Under the pieces are notes generated by a model, which did not search any database, had not been told where the DNA came from, and saw only the letters and a list, made by a program, of their open reading frames with translations. From contig JAQBOA010000097.1 in the NCBI GenBank assembly GCA_028288305.1, positions 1-42,062 of the forward strand: DNA of 42,062 nucleotides. The letters run 5' to 3'. This document shows, piece after piece, positions 15,455 to 23,111 of the stretch; within the stretch, counting starts at the first letter, position 1, and every line of letters starts with the position of its first letter. Both the position numbers and the translations under genes were made by a program. Origin of the DNA: Mucilaginibacter sp. Its GTDB lineage: Bacteria > Bacteroidota > Bacteroidia > Sphingobacteriales > Sphingobacteriaceae.

Positions 15455-15562
15455 GTTGTTGTGAGTTTAAACCCACAGCATACAGAAATGAAAGGAATGG
15501 AAACACAAAATGAAGAGTTTCACATCCAAGCTTCAATCCCCGAAAGCTATGAATAACATAAG

Positions 15563-15735
15563 TGCTCTGGCAGGTCTTCTGACTTACTCCCCTTTTGCCC
15601 GGTCTTCCCGTTCTGAATTAATCAGGACAGTGGCCAATGAATGGACAATGGTTATGGAGCTTACAGCTGCGGGACAGTTACGGACTTACACCGTATTCCC
15701 TTTTAATTCTATCCGATATAGTCGAATAGAAACCG
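15563..15735 (-). ncRNA. Cobalamin (AdoCbl) riboswitch in the btuB leader
   Basis: On the minus strand the leader contains AAAAGGGAA, then CGGTGTAAGTCCG, ACTGTCCCGCAGCTGTAA, GGGAAGACCGGGC and finally GTCAGAAGACCTGCC, which are the ordered conserved blocks of the B12 riboswitch including the B12 box. It ends about 108 nt before the btuB ATG. The spacer includes AGCTTT..AAGCT and GTGGGTTTAAACTCAC pairings near the start codon that could hide or release the ribosome site. I see no T-tract, so translational control seems likelier than termination. Boundaries are approximate. Confidence 0.96.
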
Positions 15736-15745
15736 AAAAGCGATG

Positions 15746-15776
15746 CAAATGTAGGATAAGGAATTGGAAATGCAAA
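15746..15776 (-). promoter_or_regulatory. Bacteroidota sigma-ABfr-type promoter for the btuB riboswitch transcript
   Basis: Minus strand: TTTG (15776-15773), exactly 19 nt, then TACATTTG (15753-15746). This matches the Bacteroidota consensus TTTG-N19-TAnnTTTG at every fixed base. The start of transcription would fall at about 15740, just upstream of the riboswitch. Confidence 0.85.
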
Positions 15777-15885
15777 TGAAAATTTGTTGATTAGGCCGAT
15801 GGTTAAATTAGTTAAGATTAATTTCAACTTTAATTAACTTAGTAAACTAATCAACCAATTATTTAATACCTCTGCAGCCTGAAAC

Positions 15886-17133
15886 ATGAAACAATATATT
15901 TCCCTTCTTTTAGTAATGATAAGCATTTCTGCATCAGCCCAGCAACAACCCGATACGATATTTTTAAAAAATCTACTTGAATCAAATCGAGAACTGTTCA
16001 ATCATATCCTAAACCATCCCACCCATAATGAAGTACAAATTCTCTACACTCAAATAGACCGTGATAAAAATAATATCCCCCATTTTACTTCTTACAGCTA
16101 CCGGTTAAATGCTAATCATTATTTCTACCCAGCCAGTACAGTTAAACTGCCTACAGCCATTTTCGCACTGGAACGATTAAACGAGCTCAATATTCCTGGT
16201 TTAACGATGAAATCTGTTATGATCACTGACAGTTCCTATGCCGGGGAAACAAAAATGACTAAAGATTCATTATCAACCAATGGCCTGCCGAGTATAGAGC
16301 AGTATATAAAAGAGATTTTGCTGGTTAGCGATAACTATGCGTATAATCGCCTTTATGAATTTGTTGGCCGGGAAGAGATCAACAAAAAGCTTAAAAAGTA
16401 TGGCTTAAACAATACCCGGATCATTAACAGGCTTGCCATTGGCGATGGCGGTGAAAGCGCTAAACATACTAATGCCATTGATTTTTATAAAGGGGAAAAA
16501 TTGGTTTATCATCAACCCGGACAGTACGATCCAAACGATTATCCGATGCATCTTGATAACATGATCCAGGGAAAGGGTTATATAGACAGGAACAACAAAT
16601 TGGTAATGCAGCCTTTCAATTTCAGCAATAATAATGTGTATACTATTGCCGACCAGCAATCTGTATTAAAACGGTTGCTTTTTCCTGAAGTTTACCCTGA
16701 AAATGAACGTTTTAACCTTACCAAAGATCAGTATAAACTCATTTATCATTATATGAGCATGTATCCTACCGAAAGCAAGCATCCTACCTACAGTCCACCC
16801 GAGTATTTCCCGGCTTATTGCAAATGGCTGTTTTATGGAGGCGACAGCACCGCAGTAATGGAACCCAATATCCGGATATTTGATAAAATCGGCGATTCGT
16901 ATGGTTATGATGTTGATAATGCTTACATCGTTGATTTTAAGAATAAGGTGGAGTTTATACTAACAGCCGTTGTGCAATCAAATGAGGATGGTATTTACAA
17001 TGATAATATTTATGAATATAAAACGCTTTGCCTACCGTTTATGAAAAACCTTGGTCGGGTTATTTATCAATATGAGTTACAACGGCCTAAAAAGTACCTG
17101 CCTGATTTGAAGAAATTTAAATTTTCTTACTGA
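15886..17133 (+). CDS. Secreted class A beta-lactamase-like serine hydrolase
   Basis: 415 aa with a signal peptide (about 1-19, ending SAQ). The active-site SxxK is S84-TV-K87 in YPASTVKLP, the SDN motif is residues 148-150 in LLVSDNYAYNRL, and KIG at about 334-336 takes the place of KTG. It belongs to the PBP/class A beta-lactamase-like fold (beta-lactamase2 type) but is longer than true class A enzymes (about 290 aa), with a large insert between SDN and KIG. Periplasmic peptidase or esterase activity is more likely than drug resistance. It is divergent from btuB. Confidence 0.85.
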   Translation: MKQYISLLLVMISISASAQQQPDTIFLKNLLESNRELFNHILNHPTHNEVQILYTQIDRDKNNIPHFTSYSYRLNANHYFYPASTVKLPTAIFALERLNELNIPGLTMKSVMITDSSYAGETKMTKDSLSTNGLPSIEQYIKEILLVSDNYAYNRLYEFVGREEINKKLKKYGLNNTRIINRLAIGDGGESAKHTNAIDFYKGEKLVYHQPGQYDPNDYPMHLDNMIQGKGYIDRNNKLVMQPFNFSNNNVYTIADQQSVLKRLLFPEVYPENERFNLTKDQYKLIYHYMSMYPTESKHPTYSPPEYFPAYCKWLFYGGDSTAVMEPNIRIFDKIGDSYGYDVDNAYIVDFKNKVEFILTAVVQSNEDGIYNDNIYEYKTLCLPFMKNLGRVIYQYELQRPKKYLPDLKKFKFSY

Positions 17134-17135
17134 AT

Positions 17136-17230
17136 TTGTCTGAACCATGATTCATAGGATTCAAAGATTGTCATGATTAAAACTTACAATTCAAGAAATC
17201 CTAAAATCAAGAAAATCAAGGTTCAGACAA
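17136..17230. repeat. TTGTCTGAACC inverted-repeat element (family E, copy 1)
   Basis: TTGTCTGAACC at 17136-17146 is matched by its exact inverse GGTTCAGACAA at 17220-17230. The interior is AT-rich with AGGATT/AATCCT-type pairs. It lies between two plus-strand genes. Related text occurs at 18040-18130, 22091-22140 and 32505-32560. Confidence 0.85.
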
Positions 17231-17312
17231 AATAATCGGTGAAATCCTAAAATAAAAAACCTCTTGCCATTTAATTTGTTTACAAGTTATAAATATTTAT
17301 TTAAACAATATT

Positions 17313-18035
17313 ATGGCAACAACAGCATTACAGCAGACAGGTGGGATTTCTTCAGGAAATGACCTTATAAATATAAACTGGCCCGAACGTTATATATCTA
17401 TAGCAGCAGGCGTAAAAATCGGATTATCAGGAATAAAGCATATTTTCAGAAGCCCATTTTCAAGTTTACTAAAAATTGGCGCCGGCGGGTATTTGCTAAA
17501 CCGCGGAATTACCGGGCATTGTGAGCTTTATTCACAAATTGGAATGCGTACTACTGATCCGATAAATGTTAATATTAAATCGTCATTTACCATTAATAAG
17601 CCAAGGATGGAAGTTTATTCTTTTTGGCGAAAGTTAGACAACCTCCCCTTATTCATGAACCACCTGGAAAGTGTAGACGTATTGGATAATGAGCGTTCGC
17701 ATTGGGTAATGAAATTGCCCACCGGGGTTACAACAGTAAGCTGGGATGCCGAAATTGTGCGGGATGTGCCCGGAGAACTGATTGGATGGAGCTCGTTGCC
17801 CGATTCAATAATTGATAACGCAGGTAAGGTGCGTTTCAGAGATACTGAAGATGGAAATGGAACATTGGTTGATGTTGTAATTAGTTACCAGCCACCTGCA
17901 GGCGGCTTTGGTGCAAGCCTGGCCCATGTGCTAAACCCTGTATTTAAAAACATGGTTGATAAGGATGTTCAAAACTTTAAACAATACATGGATCTTGACA
18001 ATGTAAGTGAAGTAATAATTATTGGGGAGGAGTAA
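17313..18035 (+). CDS. SRPBCC (START-like/polyketide cyclase) family protein with N-terminal membrane-like segment
   Basis: 240 aa. Residues about 20-75 form a hydrophobic region (ISIAAGVKIGLSGIKHIF and LLKIGAGGYLLNRGITGHC) similar to DUF2892/YgaP-like segments found on such proteins. Residues about 90-225 form an SRPBCC domain with INKPRMEVYSFWRKLDNLPLFMNH, WVMKLPTG, WDAEIV and GWSSLPDS. Proteins of this design bind hydrophobic ligands, but no reaction is known for this branch. It stands alone, flanked by family E repeats on both sides. Confidence 0.85.
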   Translation: MATTALQQTGGISSGNDLININWPERYISIAAGVKIGLSGIKHIFRSPFSSLLKIGAGGYLLNRGITGHCELYSQIGMRTTDPINVNIKSSFTINKPRMEVYSFWRKLDNLPLFMNHLESVDVLDNERSHWVMKLPTGVTTVSWDAEIVRDVPGELIGWSSLPDSIIDNAGKVRFRDTEDGNGTLVDVVISYQPPAGGFGASLAHVLNPVFKNMVDKDVQNFKQYMDLDNVSEVIIIGEE

Positions 18036-18039
18036 AAAA

Positions 18040-18130
18040 TTGTCTGAACTAAGATTTGTAGGATTTGAGGATGATAGGATTGTTTGCTTATAAGTTGTCC
18101 TGCAATCTTAAAATCCTACAAATCCTATTT
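18040..18130. repeat. Family E repeat, copy 2, with 14-bp perfect inverted arms
   Basis: It starts TTGTCTGAACT (18040-18050). GATTTGTAGGATTT at 18053-18066 is exactly inverted as AAATCCTACAAATC at 18111-18124. More AATCCTA-like text continues to about 18220, around a terminator. Confidence 0.8.
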
Positions 18131-18161
18131 CACACAACAAAAAACCCGCTCATCGCGGGTT
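18131..18161 (-). terminator. Intrinsic terminator of the thrS-infC-rpmI-rplT operon
   Basis: On the minus strand AACCCGC-GATGA-GCGGGTT (18161-18143) is followed by TTTTTTGTTG. The hairpin lies about 60 nt after the rplT stop. Confidence 0.88.
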
Positions 18162-18220
18162 GTTTGTTGAATAGAATAATTGTAATAATCCTATAATCTT
18201 TATATCCTAAAAATCTTAGT

Positions 18221-18565
18221 TTATTTTACTGCATCAACCACTGCTTTAAAAGCATCAGGGTGGTTCATGGCTAAATCGGCTAATACTTTACGGTTTAAAC
18301 CGATTTCTTTGGCGTTTAATTTACCCATTAACTGTGAGTAAGAAATTCCGTGCTGCCGTGCACCGGCGTTAATACGCTGGATCCATAAAGCCCTGAATTC
18401 TCTCTTTTTAGTTTTACGGTCGCGGTAAGCGTATTGCAAACCTTTTTCAACTGTGTTTTTAGCAACGGTATAAACCTTGCTGCGTGAACCCCAATAACCT
18501 TTGGCGAGGTTCATGATTCTTTTCCGGCGTCTTCTCGACGCTACTGCGTTAACTGAACGTGGCAT
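18221..18565 (-). CDS. rplT: 50S ribosomal protein L20
   Basis: 114 aa, standard length. The N-terminus MPRSVNAVASRRRRKRIMN and GYWGSRSKVYTVAKNTVEKGLQYAYRDRK are diagnostic. L20 is an early assembly protein of the large ribosomal subunit and, in E. coli, a translational repressor of its own operon. It is last in thrS-infC-rpmI-rplT, 78 nt after rpmI, and is followed by an intrinsic terminator. Confidence 0.99.
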   Translation of the reverse strand: MPRSVNAVASRRRRKRIMNLAKGYWGSRSKVYTVAKNTVEKGLQYAYRDRKTKKREFRALWIQRINAGARQHGISYSQLMGKLNAKEIGLNRKVLADLAMNHPDAFKAVVDAVK

Positions 18566-18643
18566 GTTTTTGTTTTTTTGGTAGTGAGTGCCTCTTTTAT
18601 AAGGGGACTTAAAACTCTATTACCTGGTTAAAAAAATTGTTAA

Positions 18644-18844
18644 TTACTTACCTATGCAAAGCATACGTTTTACGTTACCTAAATCAGCATCAGATACTAA
18701 ACTGGTGTGAGTAAGGTTACGCTTACGTTTTGTTGACATCTTTGTTAAGATGTGGCTTTTGTAGGCGTTCTTCCTGGTGATTTTACCTGTTCCAGTAAGC
18801 TTAAAACGCTTTTTGGCACTGGAATTGGTTTTCATTTTTGGCAT
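18644..18844 (-). CDS. rpmI: 50S ribosomal protein L35
   Basis: 66 aa from ATG 18844. The frame is open upstream through a repeat, but MPKMKTNSSAKKRFKLTGTG is the true L35 N-terminus. The basic composition and LTHTSLVSDADLGNVKRML ending fit the family. Between its start and the infC stop there is a 134-nt repeat-rich spacer, long for this operon. Confidence 0.98.
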   Translation of the reverse strand: MPKMKTNSSAKKRFKLTGTGKITRKNAYKSHILTKMSTKRKRNLTHTSLVSDADLGNVKRMLCIGK

Positions 18845-18978
18845 AACTTGTATTTGTTTATTTGTTATTATTTGCAGATGTGCGAATGTGCAGATATGCA
18901 AATGTCTTTCTTGTGCATATGCACATTTATTTATTTTTCATTTGCACATCTGCATATCCCCGCACCTGCACATCAATA
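18845..18978. repeat. GCACAT/GCAKATRTGC repeat tract inside the infC-rpmI spacer (family F)
   Basis: The spacer is built from repeated TTTGCAGATGTGC, TGCACATTT and TTTGCACATCTGCATAT pieces in both orientations (for example GCAGATGTGC at about 18872 against GCACATCTGC at about 18944). The inverted copies can fold into a long hairpin in the operon mRNA. It contains no separate gene; the open frames through it are extensions of rpmI or shadows. Confidence 0.75.
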
Positions 18979-19545
18979 CTATTTCTTCGCCCCTTTTGGT
19001 GTAACAGTTAAAAACATCCGTTTTCCTTCCAGTTTCGGCAATTGTTCTACTTTACCTACATCTTCCAATGCTTGTGCAAAGCGTAAAAGCAAAATCTCGC
19101 CTTGTTCTTTGTATACAATTGCACGGCCTTTAAAATGTACGTAGGCCCTTACTTTTTCACCGGCTTCCAAAAACTTAATGGCATGCTTTAATTTAAATTC
19201 AAAGTCATGGTCATCTGTATTTGGTCCAAACCTTATCTCTTTAATAACGGTTTGCTTGGCGTTACTTTTAATCTCCTTTAACTTTTTCTTCTGTTCGTAA
19301 ATAAATTTATTGTAGTCAGTTACTTTACAAACAGGCGGGACAGCATTCGGTGAAATTTCTACCAGGTCAAGTTCCTGTTCTTCAGCTATCGCTAAAGCTG
19401 CTCTTAAAGAGTAAATGCCTGGTTCCACGTTATCGCCAACAAGGCGGATTTCAGTGGCCCTTATGAATTGATTAATGTTATGTTCAGCTTCCTTTTTCTT
19501 GAAAGGGAGCCTTGGTCCTCTGTTGAAGGGTTTGTTTAATGCCAA
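18979..19545 (-). CDS. infC: Translation initiation factor IF-3 (TTG start)
   Basis: 188 aa. IF3 blocks premature subunit joining and checks start codons. The N-domain carries FIRATEIRLVGDNVEPG and LDLVEISPNAVPPVCKVTDYNKF; the C-domain carries IKEIRFGPNTDDHDFEFKLKHA. The start must be TTG at 19545. The in-frame TAA four codons upstream excludes anything earlier, and the next in-frame ATG lies near the C-terminus. The start is 1 nt after the thrS stop. Rare start codons on infC are known to permit self-regulation in other bacteria (AUU in E. coli), so TTG here may do the same. Confidence 0.98.
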   Translation of the reverse strand: MALNKPFNRGPRLPFKKKEAEHNINQFIRATEIRLVGDNVEPGIYSLRAALAIAEEQELDLVEISPNAVPPVCKVTDYNKFIYEQKKKLKEIKSNAKQTVIKEIRFGPNTDDHDFEFKLKHAIKFLEAGEKVRAYVHFKGRAIVYKEQGEILLLRFAQALEDVGKVEQLPKLEGKRMFLTVTPKGAKK

Positions 19546-19546
19546 G

Positions 19547-21472
19547 TTATACGGTTATTTCTTTAGTTATTTGTTGTTTAAAATCTTCAATACTCATACT
19601 TCCCAAATCGCCCTGACCATGTTTTCTGATAGAAACCATACCTTCGGCGGCTTCTTTTTCACCTACAATCAGCATATAAGGGATTTTTTTGACTTCCGCA
19701 TCTCGTATCTTACGACCTATCTTTTCGTCCCGGAAATCAATAAGCCCGCAAATATCGGAATCTTTTAATGAATCTGAAAGTTTTTTTGCATAATCTTCAT
19801 ATTTTTCTGAGATAGGTAATATGATAAATTGCTCTGGCGAAAGCCATAGTGGAAAATTACCAGCACAATGTTCAATTAACACGGCTATAAACCTTTCCAG
19901 TGAGCCAAACGGAGCACGGTGGATCATTACCGGCCTGTGTTTTTGATTATCGCTGCCGGTGTATTCCAGTTCAAAACGCTCAGGCAAATTATAATCAACC
20001 TGTATGGTTCCTAACTGCCACTTTCTGCCTAAAGCGTCCTTTACCATAAAATCAAGCTTAGGGCCGTAAAATGCTGCTTCACCAAGTACTTGCACTGTGC
20101 GCAAACCTTTCTCAGCAGCAGCTTCAATAATCGCTGATTCGGCTAAAGCCCAGTTCGCATCACTTCCAATATATTTTGATTTATTTTCCGGATCACGTAA
20201 GGAAACCTGCGCAGTATAATCTTCAAAACCTAAGTTCTTAAATACATAAAGCACCAGGTCTATCACTTTTTTAAATTCTTCTTTTACCTGGTCGGGCCGG
20301 CAAAATAAGTGAGCGTCGTCTTGTGTAAAGCCTCTTACACGGGTTAAGCCATGCAATTCGCCGCTTTGCTCATACCTGTAAACTGTACCAAACTCGGCAT
20401 AGCGCACAGGAAGGTCCTTATACGACCGTGGTTTAGTTTTGTATATTTCGCAATGGTGAGGGCAGTTCATTGGTTTTAAAAAGAACTCCTCCCCTTCCTG
20501 CGGTGTTTTTATCGGTTGAAACGAATCTGCACCATATTTCTCATAGTGCCCTGATGTTACATACAGATTTTTATGTCCAATATGAGGGGTAATCACCTGC
20601 TCATAGCCAGCCTTTACCTGGGCTTTTTGCATAAAGTTAACCAAACGTTCGCGCAAAGCAGTGCCCTTAGGCAACCATAAAGGCAAACCCATGCCCACTT
20701 TTTCAGAAAAGGCAAACAGTTCCATTTCCTTGCCTAATTTTCGGTGATCGCGTTTTTTGGCTTCTTCAAGCAGGTGCAAATAATCTGTTAGCTCGCTTTG
20801 TTTTGGAAAAGTTACTCCATAAATACGGGTTAGCTGCTTGCGGCTTTCATCACCGCGCCAGTAAGCACCGGCAACACTCATCAGTTTTACGGCTTTGATA
20901 AAGCCTGTGTTAGGTATATGCGGTCCACGACACAAGTCGGTAAAATTACCTTGTGTGTAAAAAGTGATTGAGCCATCAGGTAGGTCTTTTATAAGATCGA
21001 GCTTATATTCATCCCCTTTTTCGGTAAAATATTCAATCGCATTTGCTTTGCTAACAGGTTTGCGGATAAATTCTTCTTTGGTTTTTGCAAGTTCGAGTAC
21101 TTTATCTTCTATTTTCTTAAACTCATCTGAAGAAAACTCACGGTCGCCAAAATCAACATCGTAATAAAAACCGGTTTCAATGGCAGGCCCGATACCAAAT
21201 TTGGTACCCGGATATAATGCTTCTAAAGCCTCGGCCATTAAGTGTGCCGAAGAATGCCAGAATGTGGCTTTACCCTGCAAATCATTCCAGGTTAAAAGTT
21301 TTACTGCTGCGTCGTTCTCAATAGGGCGACTTGCGTCCCAAACCTGGCCGTTAACTTCGGCTGCTAATACGTTTCGTGCTAATCCTTCAGAAATTGAAGT
21401 CGCGATCTGCATGGAAGTGATCCCTTTGTCATACTGACGAATGGAACCGTCTGGAAGTGTAATATTAATCAT
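19547..21472 (-). CDS. thrS: Threonyl-tRNA synthetase
   Basis: 641 aa, full length, class II synthetase. It has an N-terminal TGS domain (1-60, ITLPDGSIRQYDKG), a second editing-type domain with HSSAHLMAEAL, and a catalytic core with MNCPHHCEIY (zinc-site cysteine and recognition), VRGFTQDDAHLFCR and motif 3 HRAPFGSLERFIAVLIEH. The anticodon-binding domain occupies about 540-641. It charges tRNA-Thr. It is first in thrS-infC-rpmI-rplT. The leader carries a family B half repeat. Confidence 0.99.
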   Translation of the reverse strand: MINITLPDGSIRQYDKGITSMQIATSISEGLARNVLAAEVNGQVWDASRPIENDAAVKLLTWNDLQGKATFWHSSAHLMAEALEALYPGTKFGIGPAIETGFYYDVDFGDREFSSDEFKKIEDKVLELAKTKEEFIRKPVSKANAIEYFTEKGDEYKLDLIKDLPDGSITFYTQGNFTDLCRGPHIPNTGFIKAVKLMSVAGAYWRGDESRKQLTRIYGVTFPKQSELTDYLHLLEEAKKRDHRKLGKEMELFAFSEKVGMGLPLWLPKGTALRERLVNFMQKAQVKAGYEQVITPHIGHKNLYVTSGHYEKYGADSFQPIKTPQEGEEFFLKPMNCPHHCEIYKTKPRSYKDLPVRYAEFGTVYRYEQSGELHGLTRVRGFTQDDAHLFCRPDQVKEEFKKVIDLVLYVFKNLGFEDYTAQVSLRDPENKSKYIGSDANWALAESAIIEAAAEKGLRTVQVLGEAAFYGPKLDFMVKDALGRKWQLGTIQVDYNLPERFELEYTGSDNQKHRPVMIHRAPFGSLERFIAVLIEHCAGNFPLWLSPEQFIILPISEKYEDYAKKLSDSLKDSDICGLIDFRDEKIGRKIRDAEVKKIPYMLIVGEKEAAEGMVSIRKHGQGDLGSMSIEDFKQQITKEITV

Positions 21473-21487
21473 CTACAACTATGATTT

Positions 21488-21540
21488 GCCTCATCCTAAA
21501 TCCTTCTCCAAAGGAGAAGGACTTTTTATGAAGCGGGTTT
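21488..21540. repeat. Family B repeat, half copy, in the thrS leader
   Basis: GCCTCATCCTAAATCC, then TTCTCCAAAGGAGAAGGACTTT, closely follows the left arm of the element at 9682-9716 but the right arm is missing. TTCTCCAAAGGAGAA is itself palindromic and would form a hairpin just upstream of the thrS start. Confidence 0.8.
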
Positions 21541-21836
21541 AAAAATTATTACTGTTTATATAATCACTTACAATGTGATTTATTATTTTGAGGTGCAAAT
21601 TTAGAACTATTTACACGATTGATAGTGTCCCAGTTTGAAAAAATATAAATTAAGTCAACTAGTAGGTGTAAAAATAAACTGATTTGTTGTATAGTGATAT
21701 AACATTTGTGAAAACCTTTTATGATTTACACTGTAGTTAATATATATTATATTGAAAATCACTAAATTAAAAAATTAATGTTAACTTGTGATTAATTGCC
21801 TGACCTTGCAATAAGCAAATACTTAAAATATAGATT
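21541..21836. other. AT-rich gap between the divergently oriented thrS and small ORF
   Basis: No gene is seen. On the minus strand TAAATTTG (21603-21596) fits the -7 box TAnnTTTG but lacks a good -33 partner. AATCAC-N7-GTGATT at about 21562-21580 forms a small hairpin in the presumed thrS leader. These are weak signals. Confidence 0.35.
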
Positions 21837-21998
21837 ATGAATCATGTGAAATGGAAAATGAGCGAAAAGGACATGAATATTTTTGTTAAAAGTTGGGATG
21901 ATTGCGAAAAAGCATTAGATTTTTTAATAATAAGGCAACAAATTAAACACGACCAATTACTTAAAGATTTGAAAGCAATGAAGGATAAGGGTATATGA
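21837..21998 (+). CDS. Small hypothetical protein (53 aa)
   Basis: ATG at 21837 to TGA at 21998 gives a 53-residue, lysine-rich, helix-prone peptide beginning MNHVKWKMSEKDMN and containing FVKSWDDCEKALDFLII. Codon choice looks like genuine coding sequence and it lies in an otherwise empty 734-nt gap. No family is recognised. Internal ATGs at codons 8 and 13 are alternative starts. Confidence 0.5.
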   Translation: MNHVKWKMSEKDMNIFVKSWDDCEKALDFLIIRQQIKHDQLLKDLKAMKDKGI

Positions 21999-22090
21999 TT
22001 TTATCACAAGATTACACCGATTAAATGTGACTTCAATGATTTTAGTATAAACATATTTAGGTTTGATGATAGTGGCTTTTAAAGCCCGCA

Positions 22091-22200
22091 ATTATCTGAA
22101 CCGCTGATTAAGTTGATTTTGCTGATTTTGCTGATTTTTTTAGACCATATTCGCCAATCGAAATCCGAAATAAAAATCGTCAATCGTAATTCGTAAATCT
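22091..22200. repeat. Family E-like fragment plus simple direct repeats
   Basis: TTATCTGAACC near 22092 is followed by three GATTTTGCT-like units (about 22114-22140) and then by AATCG/AAATC-type units to 22200. It lies just downstream of the LutA-like gene's stop. No ORF is present. Confidence 0.65.
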
Positions 22201-22206
22201 AAAATC

Positions 22207-22935
22207 CTATACGTTTCCCCATCCATGGGCTAAAACATCTGCAAGATGCATGGTTTTTAAAGGCAGGTTATTTTTATCAATATAGCTTTGTAAGTGCATC
22301 AAGCAGGATGCATCAGTAGAGATGATGTATTCGGCCTCGGCAGCCATAGCGTTATCAACCTTTTGCTGGGCCATTGCACTTGAGATAGCATCAAATTTAA
22401 CGGCAAACGTACCACCAAAGCCACAGCATGTTTCGTTATCTTTTAAATCAACAAGATCAAGGCCCAGCACTTTTGACAGCAACTGCCGGGGCTCTTTTTT
22501 AATTTTGCATTCGCGTAAGGCAGCACAGCTATCGTGGTAAACAGCCCTGCCCTCCAGCTCAGCGCCAAAATAATCAACCTGTAATATGTTTACCAGGAAG
22601 TCGGACAGTTCATAAGTATTGCCCTGTACAGTACGGCATTTATTATGTAAAACAGTATTGGTGAACAGATCATTGTAATAATTTTTTACCATGCCTGTGC
22701 ACGATGCCGAGGGCGTTACGATTACACTATCTGCCGAAAAATCATTTAAAAATTTAGTGCCAACTGCTTTTGCTTCGTCCCAAAAGCCGGCGTTATAGGC
22801 TGGCTGTCCGCAACAAGTTTGCGTAGGGTTATATTGAACCTTACACCCTGCCTTTTCCAACACCTTTATGGTATTAAAAGCAGTTTCGGGAAACAATTGA
22901 TCAATAAAACAAGGGATAAACAACTCGATAGTCAT
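22207..22935 (-). CDS. CCG-domain (Fe-S)-binding oxidoreductase subunit, LutA/GlcF-like
   Basis: 242 aa from ATG 22935; the frame reaches a GTG two codons earlier. Two cysteine-rich CCG domains are present: TCCGQPAYNAG with upstream PCF near the N-terminus, and HDSCAALRECKIKKEPRQLL with ETCCGFGGTFAVK in the C half. Such proteins bind Fe-S clusters in lactate (LutABC), glycolate or heterodisulfide oxidoreductases. No lutB or lutC partner is adjacent, so it is a lone subunit here and its exact substrate is uncertain. Confidence 0.88.
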   Translation of the reverse strand: MTIELFIPCFIDQLFPETAFNTIKVLEKAGCKVQYNPTQTCCGQPAYNAGFWDEAKAVGTKFLNDFSADSVIVTPSASCTGMVKNYYNDLFTNTVLHNKCRTVQGNTYELSDFLVNILQVDYFGAELEGRAVYHDSCAALRECKIKKEPRQLLSKVLGLDLVDLKDNETCCGFGGTFAVKFDAISSAMAQQKVDNAMAAEAEYIISTDASCLMHLQSYIDKNNLPLKTMHLADVLAHGWGNV

Positions 22936-23111
22936 CGACACACAATTATAAGGCCGCTAAATTCTGAAATATTATTGTTCTTTATCGTGAAAAACTTAAA
23001 AATTTAATTTTTCCACCAAAATTTATTTATGCATTATTATAAAACATTGTATTCATAATTATGTATTAATGAGTAAGATAATGCCAAGGTTAAACTTAAA
23101 ACGTTGAAACC

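Noticed and set aside
15886..17133. Antibiotic-resistance beta-lactamase
   Set aside because: SxxK and SDN are present, but the protein is over 100 residues too long, has KIG instead of KTG, and lacks an evident omega-loop ExxLN motif.
18844..18901. Longer L35 with 19 extra N-terminal residues
   Set aside because: The extension is translated repeat DNA, and the standard L35 start MPKMKTNSS is an ATG at 18844.
22104..22200. Possible CRISPR-like spacing of GATTTTGCT and AATCG units
   Set aside because: Units are under 10 nt, irregular, with no unique spacers and no cas genes anywhere in the window.
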